Source: Bacillota bacterium | GTDB lineage: Bacteria > Bacillota > Clostridia > Peptostreptococcales > Anaerovoracaceae | Direction of reading: 5' to 3' | Assembly: GCA_017431785.1 (NCBI GenBank) | Contig: JAFRKJ010000071.1 | Span: 1 to 64,000 of the forward strand | Length of the DNA: 64,000 nt | Shown: piece after piece, positions 43,245 to 52,752 of the stretch | Numbering within the stretch: the first letter of the stretch is position 1 | Layout: each line of letters opens with the position of its first letter | Program-made: the position numbers and the translations under genes | Notes under the pieces: model-generated | What the model was told of the DNA's origin: nothing | What the model saw: only the letters and a program-made list of their open reading frames with translations | The model's database searches: none

Positions 43245-45572
43245 TTAATGCCTATAATCTCTCTCGAAAACAAGATCAATTTCAGAACTTTTCTCATTAA
43301 AACTGTGATCTTTATAGTCATCATAATCTGATTTCAACTGTGCTTCAACCAGACATCTAACATCGTAACTGCTAACACATCCGCTTGTTTTAATAGTCTC
43401 GCCTCTAAAAAAATCTTCTGGTAGTTGTTCCAGTAATTCGATTATTTCACTTTCAATAAGCGCCTCTATTTCTTCAGTAAGAATATCCACTGCCTTTTCT
43501 TCATCAAAATCCTCTCCATATTCTGTCCATGTTGTTGCCTCTTCTAAAGCTGCATTGATATCTGGATCAAACTCCGCTAAATCTGCAGTATCGTAAAAGA
43601 ATTCTATCGCCGACTCTATCTCCGTCTTTGCAACCTTCTTAAGCATCCAACGATTTTCCTCAACGAACAAGTGATTAACACTGTTGATTAAATCAATCAT
43701 GTCTTCTAGCTCATTAGGTGAAAACAACCAACTAAGATTATCTTCTTTGCATATGATTTTTTCTATACTATAAAAGCTGCGCAACGCAGGATCTCTCAAA
43801 AGCTTTTGGGCAATTATCGATGCACCTACCAAATATTTACCCTGAAATTCCAAAGACTGAATGTTCATAAAAAAGTTTTCTAAAACAGCCTTGTATCGGA
43901 TATTCATTACTCTACGCTCGGCAATGATATATGCTGCATTTGACAGTCTTTGTCCTTGTTCGGTGAATTTCAGTTCATCATATGTACCGTCACAAAGTTT
44001 CTTTTCGATTTGGTCAAAATAGTCTGATTTCGGAAGAAATCGTTGTAGTTGTTCTGCATAAAGAGCGTTCTTAATAATCTGTGCTTTCTCTGCCTGGTTA
44101 CACTCAATTCTATTTCTCAAATAATCGTTTATCGATGGATTAGCCACCATTACATGCCTTGCATCATACCTATCCACTATTATTAGAAAACCTTCAGTTA
44201 ATCTGACTAACGAAGTTTCAAACTGGTCAATTGTTTTATCTATATCTGGCTCTTGAATAATTCGGTAGTTAAACGCATCCTTAACATAATCGATTTGTGT
44301 ACTTTCATCGGAAAAGGAAAAGACTGTCGACAACAGAATCCTGTCAACCTTTCCAAGACGTCTTTCGTATTCGTTGCTCCATATATCTCTCGGATCATTT
44401 AAGTGATTGAGAATAAAATCGTAATAGTCCTTTGGTCTGACATCTTTTACAAGATCTGGATTTGTTATGTATTCAATCAGTCGCGGGTTGTAGCTATTAT
44501 GATTCAGGATTGTTCGATATCGGCGGCTCTTCTTTATTTCGTTAAAAAATTCTTCGCTTATACTGTTGAAATAAAGATGGTTATACAATATTTTAGCTTT
44601 CTCCACCAAACTTAGTTGATCCATATCAAGCACATGAAGTTTGCATTCCTTATTATTTATGCTTTTAATCAGTTCATAGTTTTGCTCTGCAGCTTCTTTA
44701 TAAATCGTAATTCTTGAGTTGAGAACAAGCAGTTTATCAGGTGTTGTTTTAATATATCGAATTAAAGACAACAACTCATTACTCTGTGTATCTCGCATAT
44801 TGAAATACGCCTGTCCAAAGCAATCGTCAATCAAGATAATCTCCTTTGCTTGCTTGTTTCTCAACAACGATTGTTTCAAGCTATGTAAATCACTGGTATT
44901 CGTTGTATATCTAACCCTATATCCTTCTCTTGCAAAGGCAAGAACTAACATCTTTGAAGTTATTGTTTTTCCAACACCGGGATTCCCTATGATAAACAAC
45001 GTTTGATTCTTCTGCAAGCAATCCATTGCCTGTTGATATGCCTGTGTTTCAACAAATAGTTTTTCTTCCTTTTCGATTTGTGAAAACAAGGCCTCGCAAT
45101 CTACGAACAGCTCGTCGTTGAGTAAATTCTGAAGTATTGTTGCAGAATCGATCCATAGCTTGAAATGTTTCTGAAGAATATCCGCAGTATCCTCACGTGT
45201 AAGAAAATCCTCAATTTCATTCAATGTGATGATATTATCCTCAGATGTCATGTAATCTGAAAACAGCTCGAAGATTTCCCTTTTTTTATCGGGCGAAAGG
45301 ATTTTTGAACAACAAATATAGTATTTATTAGGGTTTAAGGAGTTAACCCGCGTTACTTCTTTCTTCAAGGATGCCATCAGTGAACTAACAGGAGATTGCT
45401 GATAGTGTTTCACCTGTATAACAATATTGTTTGTAATGACATTATCGCACAAGTCTATACCACCATCCGCGCCTCTGGCATACATGTGCAATTCTGTATC
45501 GAGCATCCGTCTCATAATGTCCAGACACAGATATTCAAATTCAACATCGTTAAGATTTCCGTAGTTTAACAT
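43245..45572 (-). CDS. Mrr-type nuclease fused to a STAND ATPase (nSTAND3-like)
   Basis: 775 residues from ATG 45572 (MLNYGNLNDVEFEYLCL, the usual beginning of this domain). A TTG at 45650 overlapping the upstream stop is the alternative. Residues 1-120 are a restriction-endonuclease-like domain with the PD-(D/E)XK core GADGGIDL...IVIQVKHY. A STAND-type NTPase follows: Walker A FIIGNPGVGKT near 195 and Walker B EIILIDDCFG near 250. The long helical C-terminus probably senses a ligand. Nuclease plus STAND is the plan of Avs-like antiviral proteins. It is the third gene of an operon with an AAA ATPase and a TIR-like protein. Confidence 0.82.
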   Translation of the reverse strand: MLNYGNLNDVEFEYLCLDIMRRMLDTELHMYARGADGGIDLCDNVITNNIVIQVKHYQQSPVSSLMASLKKEVTRVNSLNPNKYYICCSKILSPDKKREIFELFSDYMTSEDNIITLNEIEDFLTREDTADILQKHFKLWIDSATILQNLLNDELFVDCEALFSQIEKEEKLFVETQAYQQAMDCLQKNQTLFIIGNPGVGKTITSKMLVLAFAREGYRVRYTTNTSDLHSLKQSLLRNKQAKEIILIDDCFGQAYFNMRDTQSNELLSLIRYIKTTPDKLLVLNSRITIYKEAAEQNYELIKSINNKECKLHVLDMDQLSLVEKAKILYNHLYFNSISEEFFNEIKKSRRYRTILNHNSYNPRLIEYITNPDLVKDVRPKDYYDFILNHLNDPRDIWSNEYERRLGKVDRILLSTVFSFSDESTQIDYVKDAFNYRIIQEPDIDKTIDQFETSLVRLTEGFLIIVDRYDARHVMVANPSINDYLRNRIECNQAEKAQIIKNALYAEQLQRFLPKSDYFDQIEKKLCDGTYDELKFTEQGQRLSNAAYIIAERRVMNIRYKAVLENFFMNIQSLEFQGKYLVGASIIAQKLLRDPALRSFYSIEKIICKEDNLSWLFSPNELEDMIDLINSVNHLFVEENRWMLKKVAKTEIESAIEFFYDTADLAEFDPDINAALEEATTWTEYGEDFDEEKAVDILTEEIEALIESEIIELLEQLPEDFFRGETIKTSGCVSSYDVRCLVEAQLKSDYDDYKDHSFNEKSSEIDLVFERDYRH

Positions 45573-45646
45573 GGTTTTATTAGTTCTATGATAGCTGCAA
45601 CAGTATGATTCTGCACAGGGTTCTGCACTTAAGTTAATCACAAACG

Positions 45647-47230
45647 TCAATATCTCTCTATGGTCAAGCTACCTCTTATCGTTCCCGTCGAATGTGCAGA
45701 ATGAATCTGATAATTCAGTGAAACCTTCTGTTCAATGGGTTTTATTAGTATGCCTGTATCCAACCACTTGCATTCATTTGGTCTTAATTGATTTATCTCG
45801 AACTCATAATAATTATCTCCACTTGGGAATGTGATATATTCATCTAATTCCTGTTCGTAATCTTCCTCGTCTTTTTCGAATACAAATTGTCCAAAGGCAT
45901 CAAACCTCGGAACATATGGCAAAGTTTTTTTTGAGCTTTCTACTATTTCTCTATGTATCATACCATCCTCAGGTAGTTTGAAGAGGTCTCTAATTGTAGA
46001 TAAACCCTGATCATTTTCACATAGTAAGCCTTGTAAATCACCAATTTCATCTGCGATTAAACGCTTGTCTGCACGCACCAATTCAGCACCATAAATATGT
46101 GCTACGATTCTTATATCATTATCCGAAATATCGGAGACATTCTGAATAGCAATAGGAATAAACAACATGTCCTTAAATGTATTTGGATATTGCTGTCGCA
46201 AATCGTAAAAGGTAAGAAGATATGAAAGCTCTGTTAACTTATCATATTTTTCTATCTCTTCCATCGAGCCGTAATAATCATAATCTCTGTGCGGAAGCAT
46301 TGATTTCTTTCTTCTAAGATTTCCTAAATCAAAAAACATGTCCCCTATTTCTATGTCCAATAATATTTTTATCTGTTTTCGGATTTCATCCTGATTTCCG
46401 AAAGAAACTCGTTCTCCCAATCCCAAAGTCCCTTCCGAGAACAGTTTGAGTATTTCTTCGTTAATTGTCCGTGGAGAATCTGTTGCATCTGCGCCACTAT
46501 CTGTATCAATAATCTCACTGGAGCAGTTTTCCTCATTAAAAAGTCCTGGCCCAATTGTTTTGCTTAAGTTGTTGATATCATTTAGCAGGGACTTTGCTTT
46601 CTCCAAGATTCTGTTATTGTTTTTTACATATTCCTCCTGCCGTCTTATGTCTAATGCAACAAGAATGCTTTTTACCTTCTTTTCTTCTAAATCATATGAA
46701 CCAACGATATGATTGGCAACTCCACTCTTTGATCTAGAAGATTGATTCCGAAGATCACGTATATTTAGAAATATAATACGAGAAACCTCAGCTTTTTTCT
46801 CTCTCCGTTTCTTCTCACCATCAAGGGAGTATTGAGTAATTCTATTATGCGCTATATCAAACGGATAGTCAGTACCATAATCTGTATTACAGATGCAGAG
46901 AACACGCTCCTCGCCAAGCGTTTTGATGGCATATCCCAGTTCAATTAACACATTGGGATTAGGACTTTTTTTGCCCCTGCCAGCATTATCAGAATAACAT
47001 GGTGTAATATCTGCAATAAACAAATCGCATTCGTTTATTTTCGAGAATATAGACTGAACGATATTCGGTGATCCCGTTGTACCCTTTGTAGCTTCATCCC
47101 GCTCAGCTTCAATTGTCTCTGAATCAAGCGCAAGCTCAATCGCTTCATCAATACACTCTTTTATGAACTCCCTCGTTTTGTTACTGGGAAGATCTGATTG
47201 CCATGAATAGAACACTTTGAAGATATCCAT
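45647..47230 (-). CDS. TIR-like (nucleotide-hydrolase fold) effector protein
   Basis: 527 residues. The N-terminal 145 residues have the flavodoxin-like plan of TIR and deoxyribosyltransferase relatives: VFYSWQSDLPSNKTREFI at the start, ECDLFIADITPCY, and NPNVLIELGYAIKTLGEERV, where the Glu of ELGYA matches the catalytic glutamate of TIR NAD-hydrolases. A predicted coiled region and a 250-residue C-terminal part of unknown fold follow. No membrane helix is seen. AGGAGG precedes the start. It lies 21 bases after the AAA gene and overlaps the STAND-nuclease frame. An NAD-depleting effector is a reasonable guess, not proven. Confidence 0.65.
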   Translation of the reverse strand: MDIFKVFYSWQSDLPSNKTREFIKECIDEAIELALDSETIEAERDEATKGTTGSPNIVQSIFSKINECDLFIADITPCYSDNAGRGKKSPNPNVLIELGYAIKTLGEERVLCICNTDYGTDYPFDIAHNRITQYSLDGEKKRREKKAEVSRIIFLNIRDLRNQSSRSKSGVANHIVGSYDLEEKKVKSILVALDIRRQEEYVKNNNRILEKAKSLLNDINNLSKTIGPGLFNEENCSSEIIDTDSGADATDSPRTINEEILKLFSEGTLGLGERVSFGNQDEIRKQIKILLDIEIGDMFFDLGNLRRKKSMLPHRDYDYYGSMEEIEKYDKLTELSYLLTFYDLRQQYPNTFKDMLFIPIAIQNVSDISDNDIRIVAHIYGAELVRADKRLIADEIGDLQGLLCENDQGLSTIRDLFKLPEDGMIHREIVESSKKTLPYVPRFDAFGQFVFEKDEEDYEQELDEYITFPSGDNYYEFEINQLRPNECKWLDTGILIKPIEQKVSLNYQIHSAHSTGTIRGSLTIERY

Positions 47231-47251
47231 AACTTATAGCCTCCTATTCTG

Positions 47252-48817
47252 TCAGTATTCCTCAATAGGATCCCAAAGGCCCACTTCTTCTGCCCTTTCT
47301 CGAATGTACTGACGCATTTCCTCAATGGAATGTTGGAGTTCCTCATGGGTAAATCTTGTGTTGTGCGTGTTCTCCGGATGATGAATCTGATGACGAATTA
47401 TCTCTGTACGAGTTAACTGTTGTATATATATTTCTCCATTCTGGTTTTCTCGATTATAAGGCAACTGCTGTTTTCCTTGTTTGTAATCTGCTAACCAATC
47501 TTGCAAATCTAAAAATCCGTACAACTCATTGTGATACTCTTCCGCAACCTCTCCAAAGGCGGAAAAGATAACTTCATTAAGCGATGGATAATGAAGAACT
47601 CCCGGATCAACTTCAAGAACTTGCTTTTGGCCGTCTACATCAGTAACCAATCTTAAATTTGAGAAATCCAATTCTTTTACAATTATCCCACTATGCGTAG
47701 TGAGAATAATCTGGGTATGAGGTGAACCAGACAAAGTTTTAAGCGCTTGTATTAGTACTCTCTGATTTGCGGTATGTTGCGAGGTTTCCGGCTCTTCTAT
47801 TGCGTAGATAACTCCTGTGTTATCACCATTCTGAAAACGACGCTCTGCTTCAGCCCTGAAGAAATTCAAAAGGACAAGACGTTTTACACCGCTTCCGCGT
47901 TTGTTGATTGGAATATCCTCATCTCCTGCAATGGACACTTTTTTAAATACATCAGCCCACTTCAAAGTTTCTACGCTTGGTATCTCTGGATTTAAACTGT
48001 TTGCTATCGATGGATCCATTTCCTGCAGTTTTTCAAGAGTACGGGTCGATACTTCCTGAAGCTTCCGGGTAACTTCCTCCGCCACAGTAGATAATGTGGC
48101 CTGAAGTTCAGGGTCTTTAATAATCTCCTTTACTGCTTCCTGCAGTGGGTCTTGGATTTCACTGTCTCCATCGCTGTTTTTTCTGTCAGATTGAAAAAGT
48201 GAATACACAGGCATATAAGATGAAAGCTTTTCCCATATTTTCTTCGCGTCTTCTTTAGATGCATCAATCTCGCATGACTGCAGCTGAAGTTCATCGGCGA
48301 AGTGATTCCATATCGCTTCCCGAAGTTTTACATTGCTTGCCTGATTATCACATTCGATATTGTTGCTTTGCACAATTTCCTTAAGAAAATCATTCTTTTT
48401 TAGCAGCAAATCAGCACAGTTTGGATTGGTGGGATGCTGAGCCTTGATGAAGACCTTTGGAGTAGCGCCATTATGGAATTTTTTAATGATCTCTAGCCTG
48501 CCCTCTTCATTCAGAAGATGTTCTGCTTGGAGCGTAGTGATAGAAGTCGCATCAATAATAACTTGATCAGGGAGTTCATCAAACACAACAGAAATCGCAA
48601 TGTCATGATTTTCTCCACGGTTTTCTTGTATATTAACATCGCTCTTGTCTATCTTGATGAGACCTTTACCGTCATGGAAGAATATGTACAGTGCTTCAAG
48701 AATTGTGGATTTTCCGACATCATTTTTCCCCACGAAAACTGTGAGGTTATCAAATGGTATAGTAACAGTATCCCGGTATCCTCTGAAATTTGTAATTGAT
48801 AGACTGTGTATTTTCAT
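47252..48817 (-). CDS. OLD-like AAA ATPase without TOPRIM domain
   Basis: 521 residues. An SMC/ABC-type ATPase: ITNFRGYRDTVTIPFDNLTV and Walker A FVGKNDVGKST near 33, signature-like region INKRGSGVKRLVLLNF near 318, Walker B GVIYAIEEPETSQH near 345, and the switch HTTHSG-type segment IILTTHSGIIV. OLD-family nucleases carry a TOPRIM domain after this ATPase; here the last 140 residues lack TOPRIM motifs, so the nuclease activity must come from elsewhere, as in PARIS AriA. It is the first gene of a three-gene operon; the partners are the TIR-like protein and the Mrr-STAND protein. Confidence 0.85.
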   Translation of the reverse strand: MKIHSLSITNFRGYRDTVTIPFDNLTVFVGKNDVGKSTILEALYIFFHDGKGLIKIDKSDVNIQENRGENHDIAISVVFDELPDQVIIDATSITTLQAEHLLNEEGRLEIIKKFHNGATPKVFIKAQHPTNPNCADLLLKKNDFLKEIVQSNNIECDNQASNVKLREAIWNHFADELQLQSCEIDASKEDAKKIWEKLSSYMPVYSLFQSDRKNSDGDSEIQDPLQEAVKEIIKDPELQATLSTVAEEVTRKLQEVSTRTLEKLQEMDPSIANSLNPEIPSVETLKWADVFKKVSIAGDEDIPINKRGSGVKRLVLLNFFRAEAERRFQNGDNTGVIYAIEEPETSQHTANQRVLIQALKTLSGSPHTQIILTTHSGIIVKELDFSNLRLVTDVDGQKQVLEVDPGVLHYPSLNEVIFSAFGEVAEEYHNELYGFLDLQDWLADYKQGKQQLPYNRENQNGEIYIQQLTRTEIIRHQIHHPENTHNTRFTHEELQHSIEEMRQYIRERAEEVGLWDPIEEY

Positions 48818-48933
48818 TTGTTTTTTCTCCCCTATGTAAATATATCAAAAGCATTTCACTGATTGCATTGGAATACCACAATTATGGGGGCATCCACTGA
48901 GAAACTGTTAGAATCAATCATTATTAACAACAA

Positions 48934-48961
48934 GCGGAACCACATCACCATGTTGCCCCGC
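48934..48961. repeat. Dispersed GCGG...CCCGC hairpin-like repeat, copy 3
   Basis: GCGGAACC...CCATGTTGCCCCGC, 17 bases past the Gfo/Idh stop, closely similar to 4553-4581. On the minus strand the preceding gene ends just before it, so it may act as its terminator, though the T run is weak. Confidence 0.4.
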
Positions 48962-48977
48962 TTTCTTTTCATTTTTT

Positions 48978-50048
48978 TTAAAATGTCCCTTCCATATCGG
49001 TACTCTTAAACTCCTCCAACGGCAGTTTCACTGGCTGTCCGGTCTTCTGGCTCTTATAGATCGCCAGTATCATTTCGATTGCGTTGCGGCCAGCGACGGC
49101 GTCTACGTACGGGCGACGGTCATCGCGAATCGCTTCGATCATATCTGCAAACAATGATGTATGTCCGTTGCCATATACATTGGACGTTGCTTCTTCCATC
49201 CCAGCGAGACTGGCGTCTGCATCACTGGCATCAGCGAAGTCCCATACGTCGATATTATTGGTGGATGTTCCTCCAATTTTTACTGTTCCGTTCTCACCAA
49301 ACACATACAGGGTCTCTTCAAGATTCCGCGGAAAAACATTCACGGTTCCTTCTATCGTCCCAACTGCCCCATTCTTGAATTTCACAACAGCGGTTCCAAC
49401 ATCTTCGGCTTCCAGGTAATCATGGAACTGCTGACGGGTTGTTCCATACACCTCTTCTACTTCGTCACCCATCATCCAGCGCAAAAGGTCGATTCCGTGA
49501 ATGCACTGGTTCATGAGGCAGCCGCCGTCCTGCGCCCAGGTGCCTCTCCATGGTGCTTGGTCATAGTAACCACGATTCCGGTTCCATCTTACGTTTATGG
49601 ATCCATGTGACAGTCTGCCGAATCTGCCAGCTTCCAGTGCTTTGCGAAGTTCCTGAATAGCCACATTAAACCTGTTCTGGTGGCACGCTGAAACTTTTAC
49701 ACCACGCGATTCTGATAAAGCAATGATTCTATCGGCATCTTCAATGCTCATTGCCATTGGTTTTTCAATAATGCAGTGAACACCATGCTCGATGCAATAC
49801 AAAGCAATTTCAGCATGTGGACCGGACTCTGTTGCAATGCTGACCAGTTCCGGTTTAGCTTCTTCAAGCATTACCTTATAGTCTTTATACTTTGCGTAAT
49901 CTTTCGTCTCGATTCCGCTCTTCTCTGCCAATACATCAATCTGATTCAGATCAATATCGCAAAGACCAACGATTTCGAGTTCATTATTTATAGCTGCTTT
50001 CAAATGGTTCACGGCAATTCTGCCACAACCGATTAATGCGTATTTCAT
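48978..50048 (-). CDS. Gfo/Idh/MocA oxidoreductase (nucleotide-sugar 3-dehydrogenase-like)
   Basis: 356 residues. The NAD fold begins YALIGCGRIAVNHLKAAINN, and the conserved active-site stretch is HCIIEKPMAMSIEDADRI with the EKP lysine near 96. ACHQNRFNVAIQELRKALE and GGCLMNQCIHGIDLLRWMMG are typical of the WbpB/WlbA/GnnA group that oxidises UDP-GlcNAc(A) at C3. It lies 21 bases after an LpxD-like acyltransferase gene, consistent with synthesis of a modified amino sugar for a surface polymer. Its C-terminal third is duplicated as a pseudogene at 42704-43130. Confidence 0.87.
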   Translation of the reverse strand: MKYALIGCGRIAVNHLKAAINNELEIVGLCDIDLNQIDVLAEKSGIETKDYAKYKDYKVMLEEAKPELVSIATESGPHAEIALYCIEHGVHCIIEKPMAMSIEDADRIIALSESRGVKVSACHQNRFNVAIQELRKALEAGRFGRLSHGSINVRWNRNRGYYDQAPWRGTWAQDGGCLMNQCIHGIDLLRWMMGDEVEEVYGTTRQQFHDYLEAEDVGTAVVKFKNGAVGTIEGTVNVFPRNLEETLYVFGENGTVKIGGTSTNNIDVWDFADASDADASLAGMEEATSNVYGNGHTSLFADMIEAIRDDRRPYVDAVAGRNAIEMILAIYKSQKTGQPVKLPLEEFKSTDMEGTF

Positions 50049-50069
50049 TTATCAATACCTTTCTTATTA

Positions 50070-50960
50070 TTACTTTTTTATTGGTTTTGCAGGCACACCC
50101 ACAACAACTTGTCCTTTCTCAACATCTTTAGTAACAACACTTCCCATCCCAACTAAAGCATTTTCAGCAATATGTCCTTGGTTTTTGATTAAGGCGGAGG
50201 CAATATATGCGTTCTCTTCTAAAGTTACAGATCCTAAAAGAACAGATCCACCTACAAGTGCGGCGTTTTTACGAATTACACTATTATGGCCAATCGTACA
50301 GGTTACATCGATTTTTGCGCCATCTTCAATAATGGTGTTATCTATTGTCCCTCTTTCAATACATGTGCTCCCGCCGATATAAACATTATCTCCAATGATG
50401 ACTCCCCCGTGATGTTTCACCATAGTCTTGATATGATTCTCATCTTCAGTATATGCAAAACCATCATGTCCAATGTTTACACAAGACTGGATAATACAAT
50501 TCTTTCCAATTCTTGCTGTATTAATTATATTCACATTATTGTAGATCCTAGTTCCATCACCAATTTTAATATCCCCATCCAAAGTGCAGTTATGTCCTAT
50601 AATGACATCTTTTCCTAATTTCACTTTTGGAGAAATATAAGTGCCTTGTCCAACATTGGGTACTTCCTCATTATCATCAAAGAAGTGTTCTAAGATATCA
50701 AAAAAAACGGCTTTTGAACAATCTGTCAGTATAACATTAGGTATATTCGTTGAAATATTCTCTTGCACAACAGCTACAAGAATATCTTTTGCACTATTTT
50801 GAACTACTTCTGCCGCTTTCTGTGTTTTTATCCATGTCAATGTGTTTTTGCGATAATTGGCTAATGATGAAAATCCATTTACCTCGATTTTCTCATCTCC
50901 ACAGAAATGGATCCTATAGCCTTGTTCCCTTAAATAGTTTAGAATTATCTGCATTTGCAT
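50070..50960 (-). CDS. LpxD-like hexapeptide N-acyltransferase
   Basis: 296 residues. An N-terminal nucleotide-sugar-binding domain of LpxD type (about 1-100, INGF-like VNGFSSLANYRKNTLTWI) is followed by a left-handed beta helix of hexapeptide repeats (VKLGKDVIIGHNCTLDGDIK; INTARIGKNCIIQSCVNIGHDG, with the catalytic His) and a final GMGSVVTKDVEKGQVVVGVP. In a Gram-positive host it cannot serve lipid A; it probably N-acylates an amino sugar in a capsule or glycan. Its neighbours are the Gfo/Idh dehydrogenase and a deacetylase-like protein. Confidence 0.83.
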   Translation of the reverse strand: MQMQIILNYLREQGYRIHFCGDEKIEVNGFSSLANYRKNTLTWIKTQKAAEVVQNSAKDILVAVVQENISTNIPNVILTDCSKAVFFDILEHFFDDNEEVPNVGQGTYISPKVKLGKDVIIGHNCTLDGDIKIGDGTRIYNNVNIINTARIGKNCIIQSCVNIGHDGFAYTEDENHIKTMVKHHGGVIIGDNVYIGGSTCIERGTIDNTIIEDGAKIDVTCTIGHNSVIRKNAALVGGSVLLGSVTLEENAYIASALIKNQGHIAENALVGMGSVVTKDVEKGQVVVGVPAKPIKK

Positions 50961-50974
50961 AATGCTAATATCTC

Positions 50975-51694
50975 CTATTCCTTATCACGTATGATTGACC
51001 CTAAGTCAGTAATATTATCGGCAAGGGCTTCATATCTCTCATGGTTTGCAGACATAATAAATCGTCTGCACGATTCCTCTATTGTCAGTTCTTCTTCGTT
51101 ATACCAAAAGGCATGAGTTAAAATGTGTAACTTGTTATACTCCTGACTTCTAATGATTTCTTCTACGTCTTCTCTCCATCTTCTCCGACTGTCAGAAACA
51201 TATTTGAACTCATTGAAGAATTTATCACCATATGAATTAATGAGTGTTCCTCCTAATTGATAATCTGCCTCAAGTGTTTTCTTCGATGGTCTGTGCATAG
51301 AAACAGTTTCTATCGGAATTTGAAGCAGCTCATTCATAATACTTGCCTCTTTGAGAATTGCTGTTTCAACATCAACATCCTTATTATAATTCAGCTCATC
51401 AAAATGCAATCCGATATCGTGTCCCATCTTATGTATTCTAATCAACTTATCACGAGCATCTCGCTCAGCGATATTATAAAAGCGTGTTCCCAAAAGAACA
51501 AAATAGGTTGATTTAACACCTTGCTGCTGCTCAATCTCTGCAAGTCGTATGGCCTTATCAATCGAAGTGTCTATGTCATGTCTAAGTATTGCGCATCTAT
51601 CATACTTTTCATTGTTCTTATAATCTGCAATACTATACCCATTCTCTTTGAGCAGATTAAGCATTTGAATATATGCTTGATATGTGAATTCCAT
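50975..51694 (-). CDS. Polysaccharide-deacetylase-like protein
   Basis: 239 residues. The NodB-type metal motif is visible: CAILRHDIDTSIDKAIRLAE (HD pair near 36), VKSTYFVLLGTRFYN, and GHDIGLHFDELNYN with the metal His near 95. A late ILTHAFWYN supplies the C-terminal motif. It has no signal peptide, so it acts in the cytosol, like carbohydrate deacetylases of glycan assembly. It is the first surviving gene of a polysaccharide operon; upstream there are only fragments. Confidence 0.78.
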   Translation of the reverse strand: MEFTYQAYIQMLNLLKENGYSIADYKNNEKYDRCAILRHDIDTSIDKAIRLAEIEQQQGVKSTYFVLLGTRFYNIAERDARDKLIRIHKMGHDIGLHFDELNYNKDVDVETAILKEASIMNELLQIPIETVSMHRPSKKTLEADYQLGGTLINSYGDKFFNEFKYVSDSRRRWREDVEEIIRSQEYNKLHILTHAFWYNEEELTIEESCRRFIMSANHERYEALADNITDLGSIIRDKE

Positions 51695-51706
51695 AATTCT
51701 AAATCC

Positions 51707-51838
51707 TTACAATCTCCAAAAACTCATACCAGAAGCCTTTAACTCATCCATACGGTACAAGCTCTTAACATCAATTAGAATTTTCTCATTATCAGGCAGT
51801 TCTGGTTTAAATAATTCTTTTATTCGCATTGTAGACAT
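51707..51838 (-). pseudogene. Nucleotide-sugar dehydrogenase, extreme C-terminal fragment
   Basis: The last 40 residues (KELFKPELPDNEKILIDVKS, then LYRMDELKASGMSFWRL and stop) match the ending of UDP-sugar 6-dehydrogenases of the WbpA/TviB/WbpO type, where LIDVK and YWRL are conserved. The rest of the gene is absent. Confidence 0.65.
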
Positions 51839-51839
51839 T

Positions 51840-52028
51840 TCAAGTATCATATTTTTCAACAGCATCGAGAATGTCATCTCTACCTCCAACAATTGGAACG
51901 CCTTCTATATCCCTTCCCCATTTATTCTTGTTATCATCAATGATGCAAACAACTTTCTCTTTCACTTCCCCAGCACGACGTATATCACGTAAAATCATCT
52001 GACCGGCAGAACCAGCACCTGGTTTTTG
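51840..52028 (-). pseudogene. CapD/FlaA1-type epimerase fragment (N-terminal Rossmann part)
   Basis: About 62 residues (KPGAGSAGQMILRDIRRAGE, VVCIIDDNKNKWGRDIEGVP, IVGGRDDILDAVEKYD) match the CoA-binding-like domain of membrane-type nucleotide-sugar dehydratases (CapD, WbpM). It is cut at both ends: a TGA ends it at 51840, where it is joined to the dehydrogenase tail, and non-homologous sequence begins at about 52028. Confidence 0.7.
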
Positions 52029-52752
52029 TCAAGATGCAATTATGTCTTTTTTCAAAAATCTCTGTAAGCATTGAAATTTCAAGGATTGAGGCTGTTGTCT
52101 CAAGTTGACAGGTTCGGATTTGTTGTCCCTATTATCCAATTCCCTATCCCATTTTTGATGGATTTTTGGCCTATTTTCGCTTGTATCTTCCTCATTTTCC
52201 GGTCGCATCTATTGAAGTAATTCGCAGCTCTTTTTTGTAAGGATCCGCTGCATCCACTGCCATCATCTGCAAGATCTTTATGATGTTTTCCTTGGATACC
52301 AATCGTTCAGTAACTGCATCTTCTGTCGAAAATCTGCTTTTATGTCGTCGAAGGCCGAAAAGCAGGTTTTACCATCTCAATGAATTGCCGGGCCGGAATA
52401 GATGCAAGGCCAAGATCCGTGAAGTTGCAAGCTAAAATACGGCTCAGGGAAATACCTGAGGAGTTTCCCTTTCCGCCTCTTTTTGAAAAGATGCAGAAGA
52501 AGCCGCATATAACAGCAGAAGAGTTGCAATTTCAGCCATTTATTAAATAAAGAAAGATGCCACCTTCTCCTGCACCTTAATCGCTGAAAGATGCACACGG
52601 TGGCATTCTTATAATCGGACAAAAAAGATAGCCTGTCCCGCCCAAGGTAAGGCTATCTCAAAATAACTTTTACGGGCCAACTGTCGTCAGCGACCCTCCT
52701 CATATCGTTATACTATCATACTCCAGATGCGTAGAACAGTGGTAGTATGGGA
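52029..52752. other. Intergenic/decayed region, 724 bp
   Basis: No intact gene. A minus-strand frame (about 52193-52358, reading STEDAVTERLVSKENIIKIL) and a plus-strand frame (about 52404-52547, ending TAEELQFQPFIK) look like tails of lost genes, possibly of an insertion element. Hairpins occur at 52552-52610 (AGATGCCACC/GGTGGCATT) and 52626-52658. Confidence 0.4.
52626..52658. terminator. Hairpin terminator
   Basis: AGATAGCC against GGCTATCT with a 17-base loop, preceded by A6 (T6 on the minus strand). It lies beyond the stop of the serine recombinase and fits as its terminator. Confidence 0.55.

Noticed and set aside
52404..52622. Minus-strand open frame of about 80 codons ending near 52377
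   Set aside because: Composition rich in Arg, Leu, Cys and aromatic residues without any domain pattern; a plus-strand frame in the same place reads better but is only a fragment.
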